From the NCBI RefSeq assembly GCF_000518265.1, contig NZ_JADG01000022.1:62001-126000 (forward strand): a stretch of DNA of 64,000 bases, in the 5' to 3' direction. Source of the DNA: Actinomadura oligospora ATCC 43269 (GTDB taxonomy: Bacteria > Actinomycetota > Actinomycetes > Streptosporangiales > Streptosporangiaceae). Below are positions 41,740-49,570 of the stretch, in pieces. The notes under the pieces are model-generated. The model searched no databases and was not told the DNA's origin. It saw only the letters and a program-made list of their open reading frames with translations. How positions within the stretch are numbered: the first letter of the stretch is position 1; the number at the start of each line of letters is the position of its first letter. The translations under genes were made by a program, and so were the position numbers.

Positions 41740-42265
41740 CGTCGCTCCCCGAGGGTCGTGGGCCGGGTGGGCCCAGGTGGCGGACGCGCGGTCGGCGCGT
41801 CTGGTTCGGGCGGACGGACCGCCCCTCGTGCTCTCTGGTACGTGCCACCGGCCCGATCGGTTCGGCGCGGACGTGCGTCGCGGTGCGCGTTCGAGCCGGG
41901 GGCTCGTGTGCGCACGCGGCTTCTCCCGGAAGGGTGAGCGTTCGCGTCGTGCGGGGTCTCGGCCTCGCATGGAGGGTGGGCCGAGGGAGGGAGTGGGCCG
42001 GATCGGCTGCGCCAGGGCGACCCCGGTTCGCGGGACGTCGCGGGCCTTGCCTGATCGAGCCGTCCACTCGATTTCGGTGGCGTTCTCACTGAGTAAGACG
42101 CTTGGGACGGTCCAAAAGGTTGCGTGGCGTCGGTCACAATAAGCGGCCAACCGTCCCGATCCACGCCAGATGGACGGTATAGAGCCGAAACGGCCCGCGC
42201 AACCCATTTTTCGGACCTTCGCATTCTCGGAGTGGCCATTCGGTGACTCTCTGTGGAAATGGCTC
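41740..42265. other. 526-bp gene-free stretch upstream of the SigR-like gene
   Basis: The region left of about 42060 is GC-rich with only spurious open frames. 42090-42265 has lower GC and probably contains the sigma-gene promoter; TATACC on the minus strand near 42176-42181 is a possible -10. I searched for a GGAAT-N18-GTT SigR-type promoter by eye and found none that is convincing. Confidence 0.4.
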
Positions 42266-42297
42266 AGGGCCGCCAGACCCTGTGGTCTGACGGCCCT
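42266..42297 (-). terminator. terminator of DrrAB-type exporter operon
   Basis: The stem is 7 bp, one mismatch, then 6 bp (42266-42279 with 42284-42297) with a 4-nt loop, 18 nt past the permease stop. Confidence 0.85.
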
Positions 42298-42314
42298 GTT
42301 CGGCCACCTCACGC

Positions 42315-43088
42315 TCACGCCTTGTCGAAGGTCTTCTTGGCCCAGAGGTAGGAGACGGCGGTGAGGCCGGCGCACCAGGCGATGGCGATGGAGGCGCTGT
42401 GGCCGATCGGGGTCCCGAGGAGCAGGCCGCGGACGGTCTCCATGATCGGGGTGAAGGGCTGGTACTCGGCGAACCAGCGCAGGACGGTCGGCATCGAGTC
42501 GGTGGGGACGAAGCCGCTGCCGAGGAAGGGCAGGAAGACCAGGGGCATCGGGGCGTTGCTGGCGGCCTCGGGCGTCGGGGACTTCAGGCCGAGGGCGACC
42601 GACAGCCAGGTGATGGCCACCGCGAACAGGGTGAGCATCCCGACCGCGCCCAGCCATTCGACGGGTCCGGCGTCCGGCCGGAAGCCGATCGCCAGGGCGA
42701 TGCCGACGAGCGCGGCCATGCCGAGCAGCTGCTGGACGACGCTGGCGACGACGTGGCCGGTCAGGACCGAGGCCCGGGAGATCCGCATGGTGCGGAAGCG
42801 GGCGATGATGCCCTCGGTCATGTCGGTGGCGACCATGACGGCGGTGCCGGTCGCGGCCGTGGCGGCCGTCATGAGCAGGATGCCGGGGACGACGTAGTTG
42901 ATGTAGGCCTCGCGTCCGCCGCCGAGCCCCTTGCCGAGGGTGCCGCCGAAGACGTACACGAACAGCAGCAGGATGATGACGGGCGTGACGACCAGCTGCA
43001 CGGTCATCGACGGGTAGCGGACCAGGCGCTTGAGCTGCCGGCGGGTCATGGTGGACGAGTCGCGCAGCGCGAGGGCGAGGGTGCTCAT
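42315..43088 (-). CDS. DrrB-like ABC-2 permease
   Basis: The 257-aa protein has six membrane helices and the DrrB/ABC-2 family features: DSSTMTRRQLKRLVRYPSM at the start, EGIIARFRTMRISRASVLTG in the middle loop, and PLVFLPFLGSGFVPTDSMP late. The ATG overlaps the ATPase stop as ATGA. It pairs with the upstream DrrA-like ATPase to export a hydrophobic compound. The substrate is unknown. Confidence 0.92.
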   Translation of the reverse strand: MSTLALALRDSSTMTRRQLKRLVRYPSMTVQLVVTPVIILLLFVYVFGGTLGKGLGGGREAYINYVVPGILLMTAATAATGTAVMVATDMTEGIIARFRTMRISRASVLTGHVVASVVQQLLGMAALVGIALAIGFRPDAGPVEWLGAVGMLTLFAVAITWLSVALGLKSPTPEAASNAPMPLVFLPFLGSGFVPTDSMPTVLRWFAEYQPFTPIMETVRGLLLGTPIGHSASIAIAWCAGLTAVSYLWAKKTFDKA

Positions 43089-44044
43089 CGGGGGGTCTCC
43101 TGCTTCTGGCCGGTGAGGGTGAGGAAGACGTCGTCGAGGTCGGGGGTGTGGACGCCGAGGTGGGCCGGTTCGACGCCCGCCGTGTCCAGGCGGGCGAGCA
43201 GGTCGCGCAGGGACGCGACGCCGCCGTCGGAGGGGACCTGGAGGGTGAGCCGGTCCTCGTCGGACGGGTCCACGAAGCCCTGGCCGAGCGCGCCGAGGGC
43301 GTCCTTGAGCGCGTCGTCGGTCGTGAACCGCAGCGACACGTGGCCGCCGGGGATGAGCCGCTTGAGCTCCTCGGCCGTCCCCTCGGCGATCAGCCGTCCG
43401 TGGTCGAGGAGGGCGATCCGGTCGGCGAGCTCGTCGGCCTCCTCCAGGTACTGCGTGGTCAGGAAGATCGTGACGCCGTCCCGGACGAGTTCGCGGACGA
43501 TCTGCCACATCGAGCGGCGGCTGCGCGGGTCGAGGCCGGTGGTCGGCTCGTCCAGGAAGATCAGGCGCGGGTCGCCGACCAGGGTCATCGCCAGGTCGAG
43601 CCGGCGCTGCATGCCGCCGGAGTAGGTCCCGGCCGTCTTGCGCGCCGCGTCGACCAGGTCGAAGCGCTCGAGCAGCTCGGCCGCCTTCCGCCTGCCGTCC
43701 TTGCGGGACAGGTGCTTGAGGTCGGCCATGAGGAGGAGGTTCTCCTCGCCGGTGAGCAGCTTGTCGACGGCCGAGTACTGGCCGGTGACGCCGATCGCGC
43801 CCCGCACGTCGTCCGGCCTGCGGGCCAGGTCGTGCCCGGCGACCCGGACGGTGCCGCCGTCGGCCGGGATCAGGGTGGACAGGATCTGGACGGTGGTGGT
43901 CTTGCCCGCGCCGTTCGGGCCGAGCAGGGAGAAGATCGTTCCTTCGGGGACGGTCAGGTCGATCCCGTCGAGCACGACCTTCTCGCCGTTCTTGTCGCGG
44001 TAGGACTTGCGCAGTCCGGTCGCCGCGATGGCCGGGTTCGTCAT
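43085..44044 (-). CDS. DrrA-like daunorubicin-resistance-type ABC ATPase
   Basis: The 319-aa ATPase has Walker A GPNGAGKTTT, signature YSGGMQRRLDL, Walker B LIFLDEPTTGLDPRSR and the family C-terminal segment ending VHTPDLDDVFLTLTG, the hallmark of DrrA-type subunits. The ATG is at 44042-44044, 28 bp after the DUF4097 stop on the same strand, so all three genes share a promoter. It powers export through the DrrB-like permease. Confidence 0.93.
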   Translation of the reverse strand: MTNPAIAATGLRKSYRDKNGEKVVLDGIDLTVPEGTIFSLLGPNGAGKTTTVQILSTLIPADGGTVRVAGHDLARRPDDVRGAIGVTGQYSAVDKLLTGEENLLLMADLKHLSRKDGRRKAAELLERFDLVDAARKTAGTYSGGMQRRLDLAMTLVGDPRLIFLDEPTTGLDPRSRRSMWQIVRELVRDGVTIFLTTQYLEEADELADRIALLDHGRLIAEGTAEELKRLIPGGHVSLRFTTDDALKDALGALGQGFVDPSDEDRLTLQVPSDGGVASLRDLLARLDTAGVEPAHLGVHTPDLDDVFLTLTGQKQETPR

Positions 44045-44072
44045 GATGCTGTTCCTCCGGGGGGCGTGCTGG

Positions 44073-44735
44073 TCAGAGGCTGCGGGCGACGATGTCGCCG
44101 TAGGACGTGGTGGCGTGGATGTCGAGCTCGGTTCCGCCGTCGTTCCTGAGGTCGTTGGTGATGCGGCCGTGGCCGGTCCCGGCGTCCAGGGCGGCCGAGA
44201 CCCCGGCGGCGGCGCCGACGGAGATCCCGCCGGCCTGGGTGGTGAGGCTGACCGTGCCGCGGACGGCCTCGGCGATGGTGATGTCGCCCTTGCTGGTGGT
44301 GACCTCGGCCGGGCCGTTCAGGCGGCCGACCGTGATGTCGCCCGCCTCGGTGGTGAGCCGGAGGGACGCGGCCTCGTCGAGCTTGACCGGGCCGTGCGCG
44401 CTCTCGTAGGTGACGTCGCCGAGGCGTCCGACGCCCCGGAACTCGGCGCTGGCGGTCTTCGCCTCGACCCGGGACCCGGCGGGCAGCTGGACGGTCACCT
44501 CGATGGCGCCGGAGGAGCCGAAGTACTGGTTCCCGACGGTGGTCTCGATCCGCAGGACGCCGTCGGCGTAGGCGACCGTGGTCTGCTCGGCCGCCTTCTG
44601 GTCGCGGCCCTTGGAGGCGTCGGCGGGGCGGATCTCGACGGCGGTGTCTTCGCGGTCGGCGGCGATCAGCTGGACGCGTCCGGCGGGGATGTCCAGGACG
44701 GCGGCGATCGGGGCGGGGGTGTCGAACTTCTGCAT
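44073..44735 (-). CDS. DUF4097-family beta-helical protein
   Basis: The 220-aa protein is made of repeated short strands (LRIETTV, VTVQLPAGSRVEAKTASAEF, GDITVGRLNGPAEVTTSKGD), typical of DUF4097/adhesin-like beta-helix proteins. No signal peptide or membrane helix is present, so it is probably cytoplasmic. AAGGAGA lies 6 nt before the ATG at 44735. It opens the operon with the DrrAB exporter; such proteins often accompany ABC exporters, but no mechanism is established. Its promoter holds two inverted repeats. Confidence 0.85.
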   Translation of the reverse strand: MQKFDTPAPIAAVLDIPAGRVQLIAADREDTAVEIRPADASKGRDQKAAEQTTVAYADGVLRIETTVGNQYFGSSGAIEVTVQLPAGSRVEAKTASAEFRGVGRLGDVTYESAHGPVKLDEAASLRLTTEAGDITVGRLNGPAEVTTSKGDITIAEAVRGTVSLTTQAGGISVGAAAGVSAALDAGTGHGRITNDLRNDGGTELDIHATTSYGDIVARSL

Positions 44736-44780
44736 CGTTCTCTCCTTGCGGCTCGCTTGCGGTTCTTCGTTTCGAACAAC

Positions 44781-44825
44781 GCAAACGCTACGTTGCATTT
44801 CCAGATCCCGCAACAATCTCGTTGC
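44781..44825 (-). promoter_or_regulatory. promoter with two operators for the DUF4097-drrAB operon
   Basis: On the minus strand TTGCGG (44808-44813) and TAGCGT (44785-44790) are 17 bp apart, a good -35/-10 pair. Inverted repeat 1, GCAA-N8-TTGC (44781-44796), covers the -10. Inverted repeat 2, GCAAC-N6-GTTGC (44810-44825), covers the -35. Centres are 29 bp apart, about three helical turns. This strongly suggests repressor control by a TetR- or PadR-like protein, which is not encoded next door. Confidence 0.7.
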
Positions 44826-44906
44826 GCTGAAAACCTGGTTCTGCAGGTCAGGGCATCGAAATCATTGCAACAGTCTGAAAGACAACGCAACGGACGCGGC
44901 CATGAG

Positions 44907-44916
44907 CGTTGCAACG
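44907..44916. promoter_or_regulatory. perfect palindrome CGTTGCAACG
   Basis: This 10-bp palindrome shares the GTTGC/GCAAC half-sites of the operators 90 bp away, and further GCAAC words lie at about 44873 and 44885. It may be a third site for the same repressor or an operator for the rightward gene at 45097. Confidence 0.45.
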
Positions 44917-45096
44917 AAATGACAGTGAACGCTAAGCCGGAGCCGCCAGGGGAAGGCGAGGGGGCACTGCCCGGTGTCGTCTCCAGGGAACGGGGTGGGG
45001 GCGGTGGCGAGGGTGGGGGAGCTCGGTAGGAAATTGTCGCTTTTGCGATAGATCGATTTCCGGTGCCCCTCTCGTCGGATCTGTAGTGTCGATCGG

Positions 45097-46026
45097 GTGG
45101 ACGCCGGGCTCCGTCGGAGCCGGGGTCGTCGGGGAGTGGGCGCCGTGGGAGAGAGACTGACGCTGCCGGTTCCGGAGAACCTGCACGCGACCTATGCCGT
45201 GGCGCTCGCGGCGCCACCCGCCGACCCGCGTGAACTGGCCCGCGAGCAGGTCGCGCGCCTGATCCGGCCGCCGCTGCGCGATCTGGTCCTCGGGATGCTG
45301 GCCAGCCCGCTGCTCACCCTCGACCTGCGTCCGGCCGCCGAGTTCCCCCCGCTTCCGATGGACCTGCTCGCCGCGTACGGGGCGTCCCGGGCCGAGCTCG
45401 GGGCGCTGTCCGCCGCGTCCCACCTGCTGGCCGTCCGGGCCGCCTACCGTCCGGGATGGCCGCCCGCGCACGAATGGGCGGCGCGGGCCGTCGCCGGGGC
45501 GGTCGGGACGGCGCTGAGCATGCCCGTCGTGGACGGCTTCACGCCGCAGGTCCTCGGCCGGGACCGGCTGGAACGGTCCCTCCCCGGCCCGGACGGGACG
45601 GTCCGGCTCACCGACTGGATCCTGCTCCCGCACACGGGCGGACCGCACGGCTTCTGGTTCACGACCAACGGGCTGGCCCGTTTCGGCCTGCCCGAACTGC
45701 TGACCGAGAACGTCCCGCCGACGCTGGTCGAACCGTGGGGACGGCTGCTGAACGGCCTGTCCCGCCGCCTCCTCGACCTCTGGGTCGAGCGCCTCCACGC
45801 GGACGAGCTCCCCGTCTTCGTCGACCTCCCCGAGGTCGTCTCCGTCGGCCTCCAGGACGTCGCCGCAGCTCAGGGGATCGAAGAGCCGATGCTTCGGGAG
45901 GTGTCGGTCCGGCTGCGCCTGGACGAGCCGCAGGGCGACGCCCCCGCCGTCCTGACCGTCCTCGCCGCCGAGGACGGCCCCGACCGCCTCGAACACCTCT
46001 GCGCCGCGCTTTTCGGTCCGTCTTGA
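45097..46026 (+). CDS. hypothetical protein, leaderless start
   Basis: I do not recognise the family. The 309-aa protein is soluble, Leu/Ala-rich and mostly helical, with no signal peptide, membrane helix or cysteine cluster. Landmarks are LTLPVPENLHATYAVALAAP at about 20, a central MPVVDGFTPQVLGRDRLE and WFTTNGLARFGLPEL. The GTG at 45097 lies 7 nt after TAGTGT (45084-45089), which fits a leaderless mRNA; a GTG at 45145 with GGGGAG upstream is the alternative. It is followed by the leader frame and Pro-rich gene on the same strand and may be linked to them. Confidence 0.72.
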   Translation: MDAGLRRSRGRRGVGAVGERLTLPVPENLHATYAVALAAPPADPRELAREQVARLIRPPLRDLVLGMLASPLLTLDLRPAAEFPPLPMDLLAAYGASRAELGALSAASHLLAVRAAYRPGWPPAHEWAARAVAGAVGTALSMPVVDGFTPQVLGRDRLERSLPGPDGTVRLTDWILLPHTGGPHGFWFTTNGLARFGLPELLTENVPPTLVEPWGRLLNGLSRRLLDLWVERLHADELPVFVDLPEVVSVGLQDVAAAQGIEEPMLREVSVRLRLDEPQGDAPAVLTVLAAEDGPDRLEHLCAALFGPS

Positions 46027-46071
46027 ACCTTCGCTGTCGCGGGTGTGCGGCGGTGACCGTCCGAGGAGAAG

Positions 46072-46128
46072 ATGATCAGCTCAGAGCTTGCCGACGATCT
46101 TGTTCTCTGCACAGGATCGTGGACGTGA
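46072..46128 (+). CDS. possible 18-codon leader peptide coupled to the Pro-rich gene
   Basis: GAGGAG precedes an ATG at 46072 by 3 nt; the frame MISSELADDLVLCTGSWT ends in a TGA that overlaps the GTG of the next gene as GTGA. The geometry is the same as the coupled gene pairs elsewhere in this window. The spacer is short and the peptide is too small to judge by composition, so this is a suggestion only. Confidence 0.35.
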   Translation: MISSELADDLVLCTGSWT

Positions 46129-48422
46129 GATTCGGCCCACGCGACCACCCCGGCCCGCCCGACGAGCCCGGCGATCACGAGCCCGTCCGTCCGCCGCGCG
46201 CCGTCCCGCCCCCGGCCGCCCCGAACCCGTCCGCGCCCCGGCTCCCGCGCCGCCGTCGGCCGTCCCCACCGGACCGGCCGGTTCCGCACCCCGGCGACGT
46301 CCGAGTGGCGGGCGGCCCACCCGGCCAACCCCGCGCCCTCGACCCGTCCGTGGCCCCTCACCTCCCTTCATCACCCCCCACAACACCTCCAGCCCCACCC
46401 ACTAACCCACCGCCCACGCCCGCCAGCTCGCCATTTCCGCCCGCGCCTGCGGGATCGCCGCCAGCGCCCGGAGGCGCGCCACTTCCGTCCTCGCCCTTGA
46501 ACCCGCCGCCCGCGCCCGCGAGCTCGCCTCCTCCTGCGGCTGCGGGTTCGCCGCCCCCGGCCTCGCCCATGAACGCGCGGCCTTCGGCGCCCTCGCTGCC
46601 GCCTGCGGCTCCTGGTCCGCCTCAGGCGGCGACGCCGTTCGGGCCACCCCCACCGCCTCGGCCGGTTCCCCTGCCGCCTGCGGGTCCCGCTCCGTTCGGC
46701 CCGTCCGTCGGGTCGTCTGCGCGGCAGCCCTCCGACTGGACGCCTGTCGCCCCCGAGCGCGGCCAGGACCCGCCCTCGCCCGCATCCGGCGACCTCAAAA
46801 GCCCCGCGGAGGCCCAGGCACCCCCGCGCGGACCCGATTCCTCGGCGTCCAACGCGGACGATCCGTGGACGACTGTGCGCGGCGCGGCCGGTCCCACGGC
46901 GTCGCCCACCCGCGTCGACCCGCTGCCGACAGACGTCCCCGCCCCGCAGACCCCGTCGCCGGACGCTCCTGACCCTTGGAGAAGCGCGCCCAGGCCCAGC
47001 GCACCGGAACGCGCGCAGGCGGTCCCCGAACCCGGCCCGCCCGCTGATCCCGCCGTGGACGACGACGAGCTCTGGATGACCGTGCGCAAGCCCGAGGCCA
47101 CCGGACCATCCGTCACCCGCCGCGACCCGGCATCGTCCGAGGCCGACGAGGTCCCGACGGCCCCGGAGCCCGCGCCCGCGCCCGCCGTGCCGCCGTCCGA
47201 GGTGAGCCCGCCGTCCTTCGGCACGGACACCGCCGCGGAGACCCCCGCCGCATCCGAGCCGGTCACCCCGTCCGAGGACGCGTGGACACCGGCTCCCACA
47301 GCCGGACGTCACCGCTCCCCAGAGCCCGCCACCGAACGCCCGTCCGGACATCCCGGCAACCACAGAAGCCCCATGGAAACCAACGGCCTCCCAGACGACC
47401 ACCCCGCCCTCGAACCCGAGCCGACCGAGGACGACAACCGTCCCCCTGAGCCGCGACGCGACTTCGCCGAGCAGCCGAACCGTCCGTCTCGAACGAGACC
47501 GGACGTCACCGCGCGCGACCGCGTGCCCGCCGCGCCCTCACCCTGGCGCGCGCAGCGTCCGAGGCCCGCGGCACCGGCCGAAGACATGTCCCGCCTGGAC
47601 GCGCGTGCCCGCAGAACCCTCGTGGACGAATTCGTCGGAGCCTTCGTCGGCGGCCCCACGTGGCAGGCGCTGCTGGTCGTGCTCGAAGGGGCGTTCCCGG
47701 GGCTCGGCGTCGCGGCCACCCTCGCGACCAGCACGGACGAGATCTGGCGCGAGATCGCCGCACTGGACGAGCGCGGAGCGGTCGCGCGGATCGGCATACC
47801 GCTGTGGCTCGGTCCCTCGGGCTTGGAGGTGGACCTCAGCGCGCACTGGCACTCCACGCCCGGCAACGGGGGTCGTCCTCGTCCGCGCGCGTCACGGCCG
47901 TACCGGCAGGCGCTGGTCGTCGACACCATCGATCCGCTTCGCTACCACCGGCCGGTCAGCGGCCCCAGCTCACCGCACGACCGTCCCTTCGATCCCGACG
48001 CCTTCGACCTCGAAACGGACCCGCCCGAAGGCGTCCCGCCCTTCGACACCGCCAGGTTCGCCCCGGCCTTCGACCAACCGGGGGAGAACGACCACGGGCG
48101 GGCCCACGGCGACGACGAGGACGACACGGGAGTCGTGATCGTCGCGGACCTCACCGCGGCCGGCGTCCGCGTCCTGGACGCGGTGACCGTGTGGCGCTTC
48201 GCGTCCCGCATCATCGCGGACACCCTGCGCGACCCGCGCCGTCCCGAGACCTGGGCGCGAACCCGCCGCACACTGCGTTCCCTGAGGCGCGTCGTCGTGG
48301 TCGACCCTCGCCTCGGCCTGGGCCTGTGCCTCGGCCTGGACGACCGGCACACACCCCGCTGCCTCCTGGTCTTCCGCATCGAACGCACGGAGGTGGCGAC
48401 GCCCCGCTTCGTCCGCCCCTGA
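46125..48422 (+). CDS. large Pro/Ala-rich protein with unknown C-terminal domain
   Basis: The 765-aa product has two parts. Residues 1 to about 480 are disordered and extremely rich in Pro, Ala and Ser (SSPPTTPPAPPTNPPPTPAS is typical), with two similar short linear motifs, DDPWTTVRG and DDELWMTVRKP. From about 485 a globular part follows (TLVDEFVGAFVGGPTWQALL ... VTVWRFASRIIADTLRDPRR) with several acidic patches and no known catalytic motif. No signal peptide or membrane helix is seen. The start at GTG 46125 (GTG 46119 is also possible) is not secure. The C-terminal domain is worth a structure search. Confidence 0.7.
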   Translation: MRFGPRDHPGPPDEPGDHEPVRPPRAVPPPAAPNPSAPRLPRRRRPSPPDRPVPHPGDVRVAGGPPGQPRALDPSVAPHLPSSPPTTPPAPPTNPPPTPASSPFPPAPAGSPPAPGGAPLPSSPLNPPPAPASSPPPAAAGSPPPASPMNARPSAPSLPPAAPGPPQAATPFGPPPPPRPVPLPPAGPAPFGPSVGSSARQPSDWTPVAPERGQDPPSPASGDLKSPAEAQAPPRGPDSSASNADDPWTTVRGAAGPTASPTRVDPLPTDVPAPQTPSPDAPDPWRSAPRPSAPERAQAVPEPGPPADPAVDDDELWMTVRKPEATGPSVTRRDPASSEADEVPTAPEPAPAPAVPPSEVSPPSFGTDTAAETPAASEPVTPSEDAWTPAPTAGRHRSPEPATERPSGHPGNHRSPMETNGLPDDHPALEPEPTEDDNRPPEPRRDFAEQPNRPSRTRPDVTARDRVPAAPSPWRAQRPRPAAPAEDMSRLDARARRTLVDEFVGAFVGGPTWQALLVVLEGAFPGLGVAATLATSTDEIWREIAALDERGAVARIGIPLWLGPSGLEVDLSAHWHSTPGNGGRPRPRASRPYRQALVVDTIDPLRYHRPVSGPSSPHDRPFDPDAFDLETDPPEGVPPFDTARFAPAFDQPGENDHGRAHGDDEDDTGVVIVADLTAAGVRVLDAVTVWRFASRIIADTLRDPRRPETWARTRRTLRSLRRVVVVDPRLGLGLCLGLDDRHTPRCLLVFRIERTEVATPRFVRP

Positions 48423-48442
48423 GTCCGAGGCCGAGACCAAGA

Positions 48443-48480
48443 ACGCGCCGGGCGGGCGACAGGTCACCCATCCGGCGCGT
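48443..48480. terminator. hairpin between convergent genes
   Basis: A 9-bp perfect stem (48443-48451 with 48472-48480) with a 20-nt loop lies between the Pro-rich gene (+) and the coiled-coil gene (-). Confidence 0.6.
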
Positions 48481-48493
48481 CATCTCACAACCG

Positions 48494-49405
48494 TCACTCC
48501 TCGGCGCGAAGCCAGCTCAGGTCGCACTGCTGGGAGTCGGGGAGCGCGCGGACGCGGGCGACGAGTTCCCGGGGGTCGACCTCGTTTTCGGCGAACGACG
48601 CCGCCCCGGTGTCCTCCGAGAGCAGGCCGCACAGCAGGTCATCCTGCGCCCGGACGGCGATGAACAGGCCGAACCGGACGAGCGCGTCGCCACGCAGGTG
48701 CGCCAACTCGGTGAGCAGCGCAGCCAGCCCCGACGGATCCTGCGGGTCGTACAGTCCGCGCGCGTACGCGAACATCTCCTCCGCCAGCGCCTCGGAACGC
48801 CGTCCGGACAGGTAGTAGGACGTCCCCATGAACCCGCCGCCGCCCACTCCGGCGGTTCGCTGGTCGCGGATCCGCACCCGCAGCCCGAACTCGGTGGCGG
48901 AGCGTTCGAACGCCTCGATCAGCAGCGCCTCCGCCTCGCCCTCCTCGCTCAGGACGACCCCGGAGACCACGCCCTTCTCGGACGCGAGCCGGTCGAGCAT
49001 CTCCTGATGCAGTTCCCGGACGTCCTGCTCGACGACGTCCAGGGACCGGGCGAGCGCGCGCTGCGCCTCGCGGTCGAGGTCCAGCTCGGCGACCTGCCCG
49101 GACAGCATGCCGAGTTCCTTCTCGACCCGGTCGACCCGATCGGTGAGCGCGTCCAGGTGGCCGACCAGCTCGGGCGACGGGGCCTCGACTCCGAGGGGCT
49201 GCGGTGGCTCCTCGGGCGGGGGAGCCTGAACGGACCGGTCCAGGTCGGCGCGCATCGCGTCCTGCCGCCGGGTGAGGTCGGCCACCCGGTCACGCAGTTC
49301 GCGCAGCTCGGCCTGCGCGCGGGGGAGTCGCTTGTCGGACGCCAGATACAGTTCGCGCCCGGCGATCGCCAGGCATAGCAGCACCAGGATCACTGTGGTG
49401 GTCAT
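48494..49405 (-). CDS. membrane-anchored coiled-coil protein
   Basis: I do not recognise the family. The 303-aa protein has one N-terminal helix (residues 3-22, TVILVLLCLAIAGRELYLAS) that should anchor it, a long coiled coil (about 28-65 and 85-145: RAQAELRELRDRVADLTRRQ; DALTDRVDRVEKELGMLSG) and a C-terminal soluble domain (about 155-300) with SYYLSGRRSEALAEEMFAYA and DPRELVARVRALPDS. The layout fits an envelope or cell-division accessory protein facing the cytoplasm or outside; orientation is not certain. It is upstream of nothing on its strand and stands alone. Confidence 0.7.
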   Translation of the reverse strand: MTTTVILVLLCLAIAGRELYLASDKRLPRAQAELRELRDRVADLTRRQDAMRADLDRSVQAPPPEEPPQPLGVEAPSPELVGHLDALTDRVDRVEKELGMLSGQVAELDLDREAQRALARSLDVVEQDVRELHQEMLDRLASEKGVVSGVVLSEEGEAEALLIEAFERSATEFGLRVRIRDQRTAGVGGGGFMGTSYYLSGRRSEALAEEMFAYARGLYDPQDPSGLAALLTELAHLRGDALVRFGLFIAVRAQDDLLCGLLSEDTGAASFAENEVDPRELVARVRALPDSQQCDLSWLRAEE

Positions 49406-49570
49406 ACGGCTCCCTCGGGGGCAGGCACCGCACTCAACCTAACCACCCGGGACCGAACTAACCCCAGCCGCGACCCAACTCGCCCGAATCGCACGCCTGT
49501 CTCCCGGTCTTCACCCCGTCCCCACCCTTCAACGGACACTCCAAACCCCAATTCCGGACAGCCGGGGTGG

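Noticed and set aside
41736..42239. 167-codon minus frame upstream of the sigma gene
   Set aside because: The composition is Pro/Arg/Ser shadow-like, it ends inside the sigma gene start and it lacks a ribosome site.
41740..42265. SigR-type autoregulatory promoter GGAAT-N18-GTT
   Set aside because: By eye I found no GGAAT with a correctly spaced GTT on the minus strand; a motif scan would be needed to be sure.
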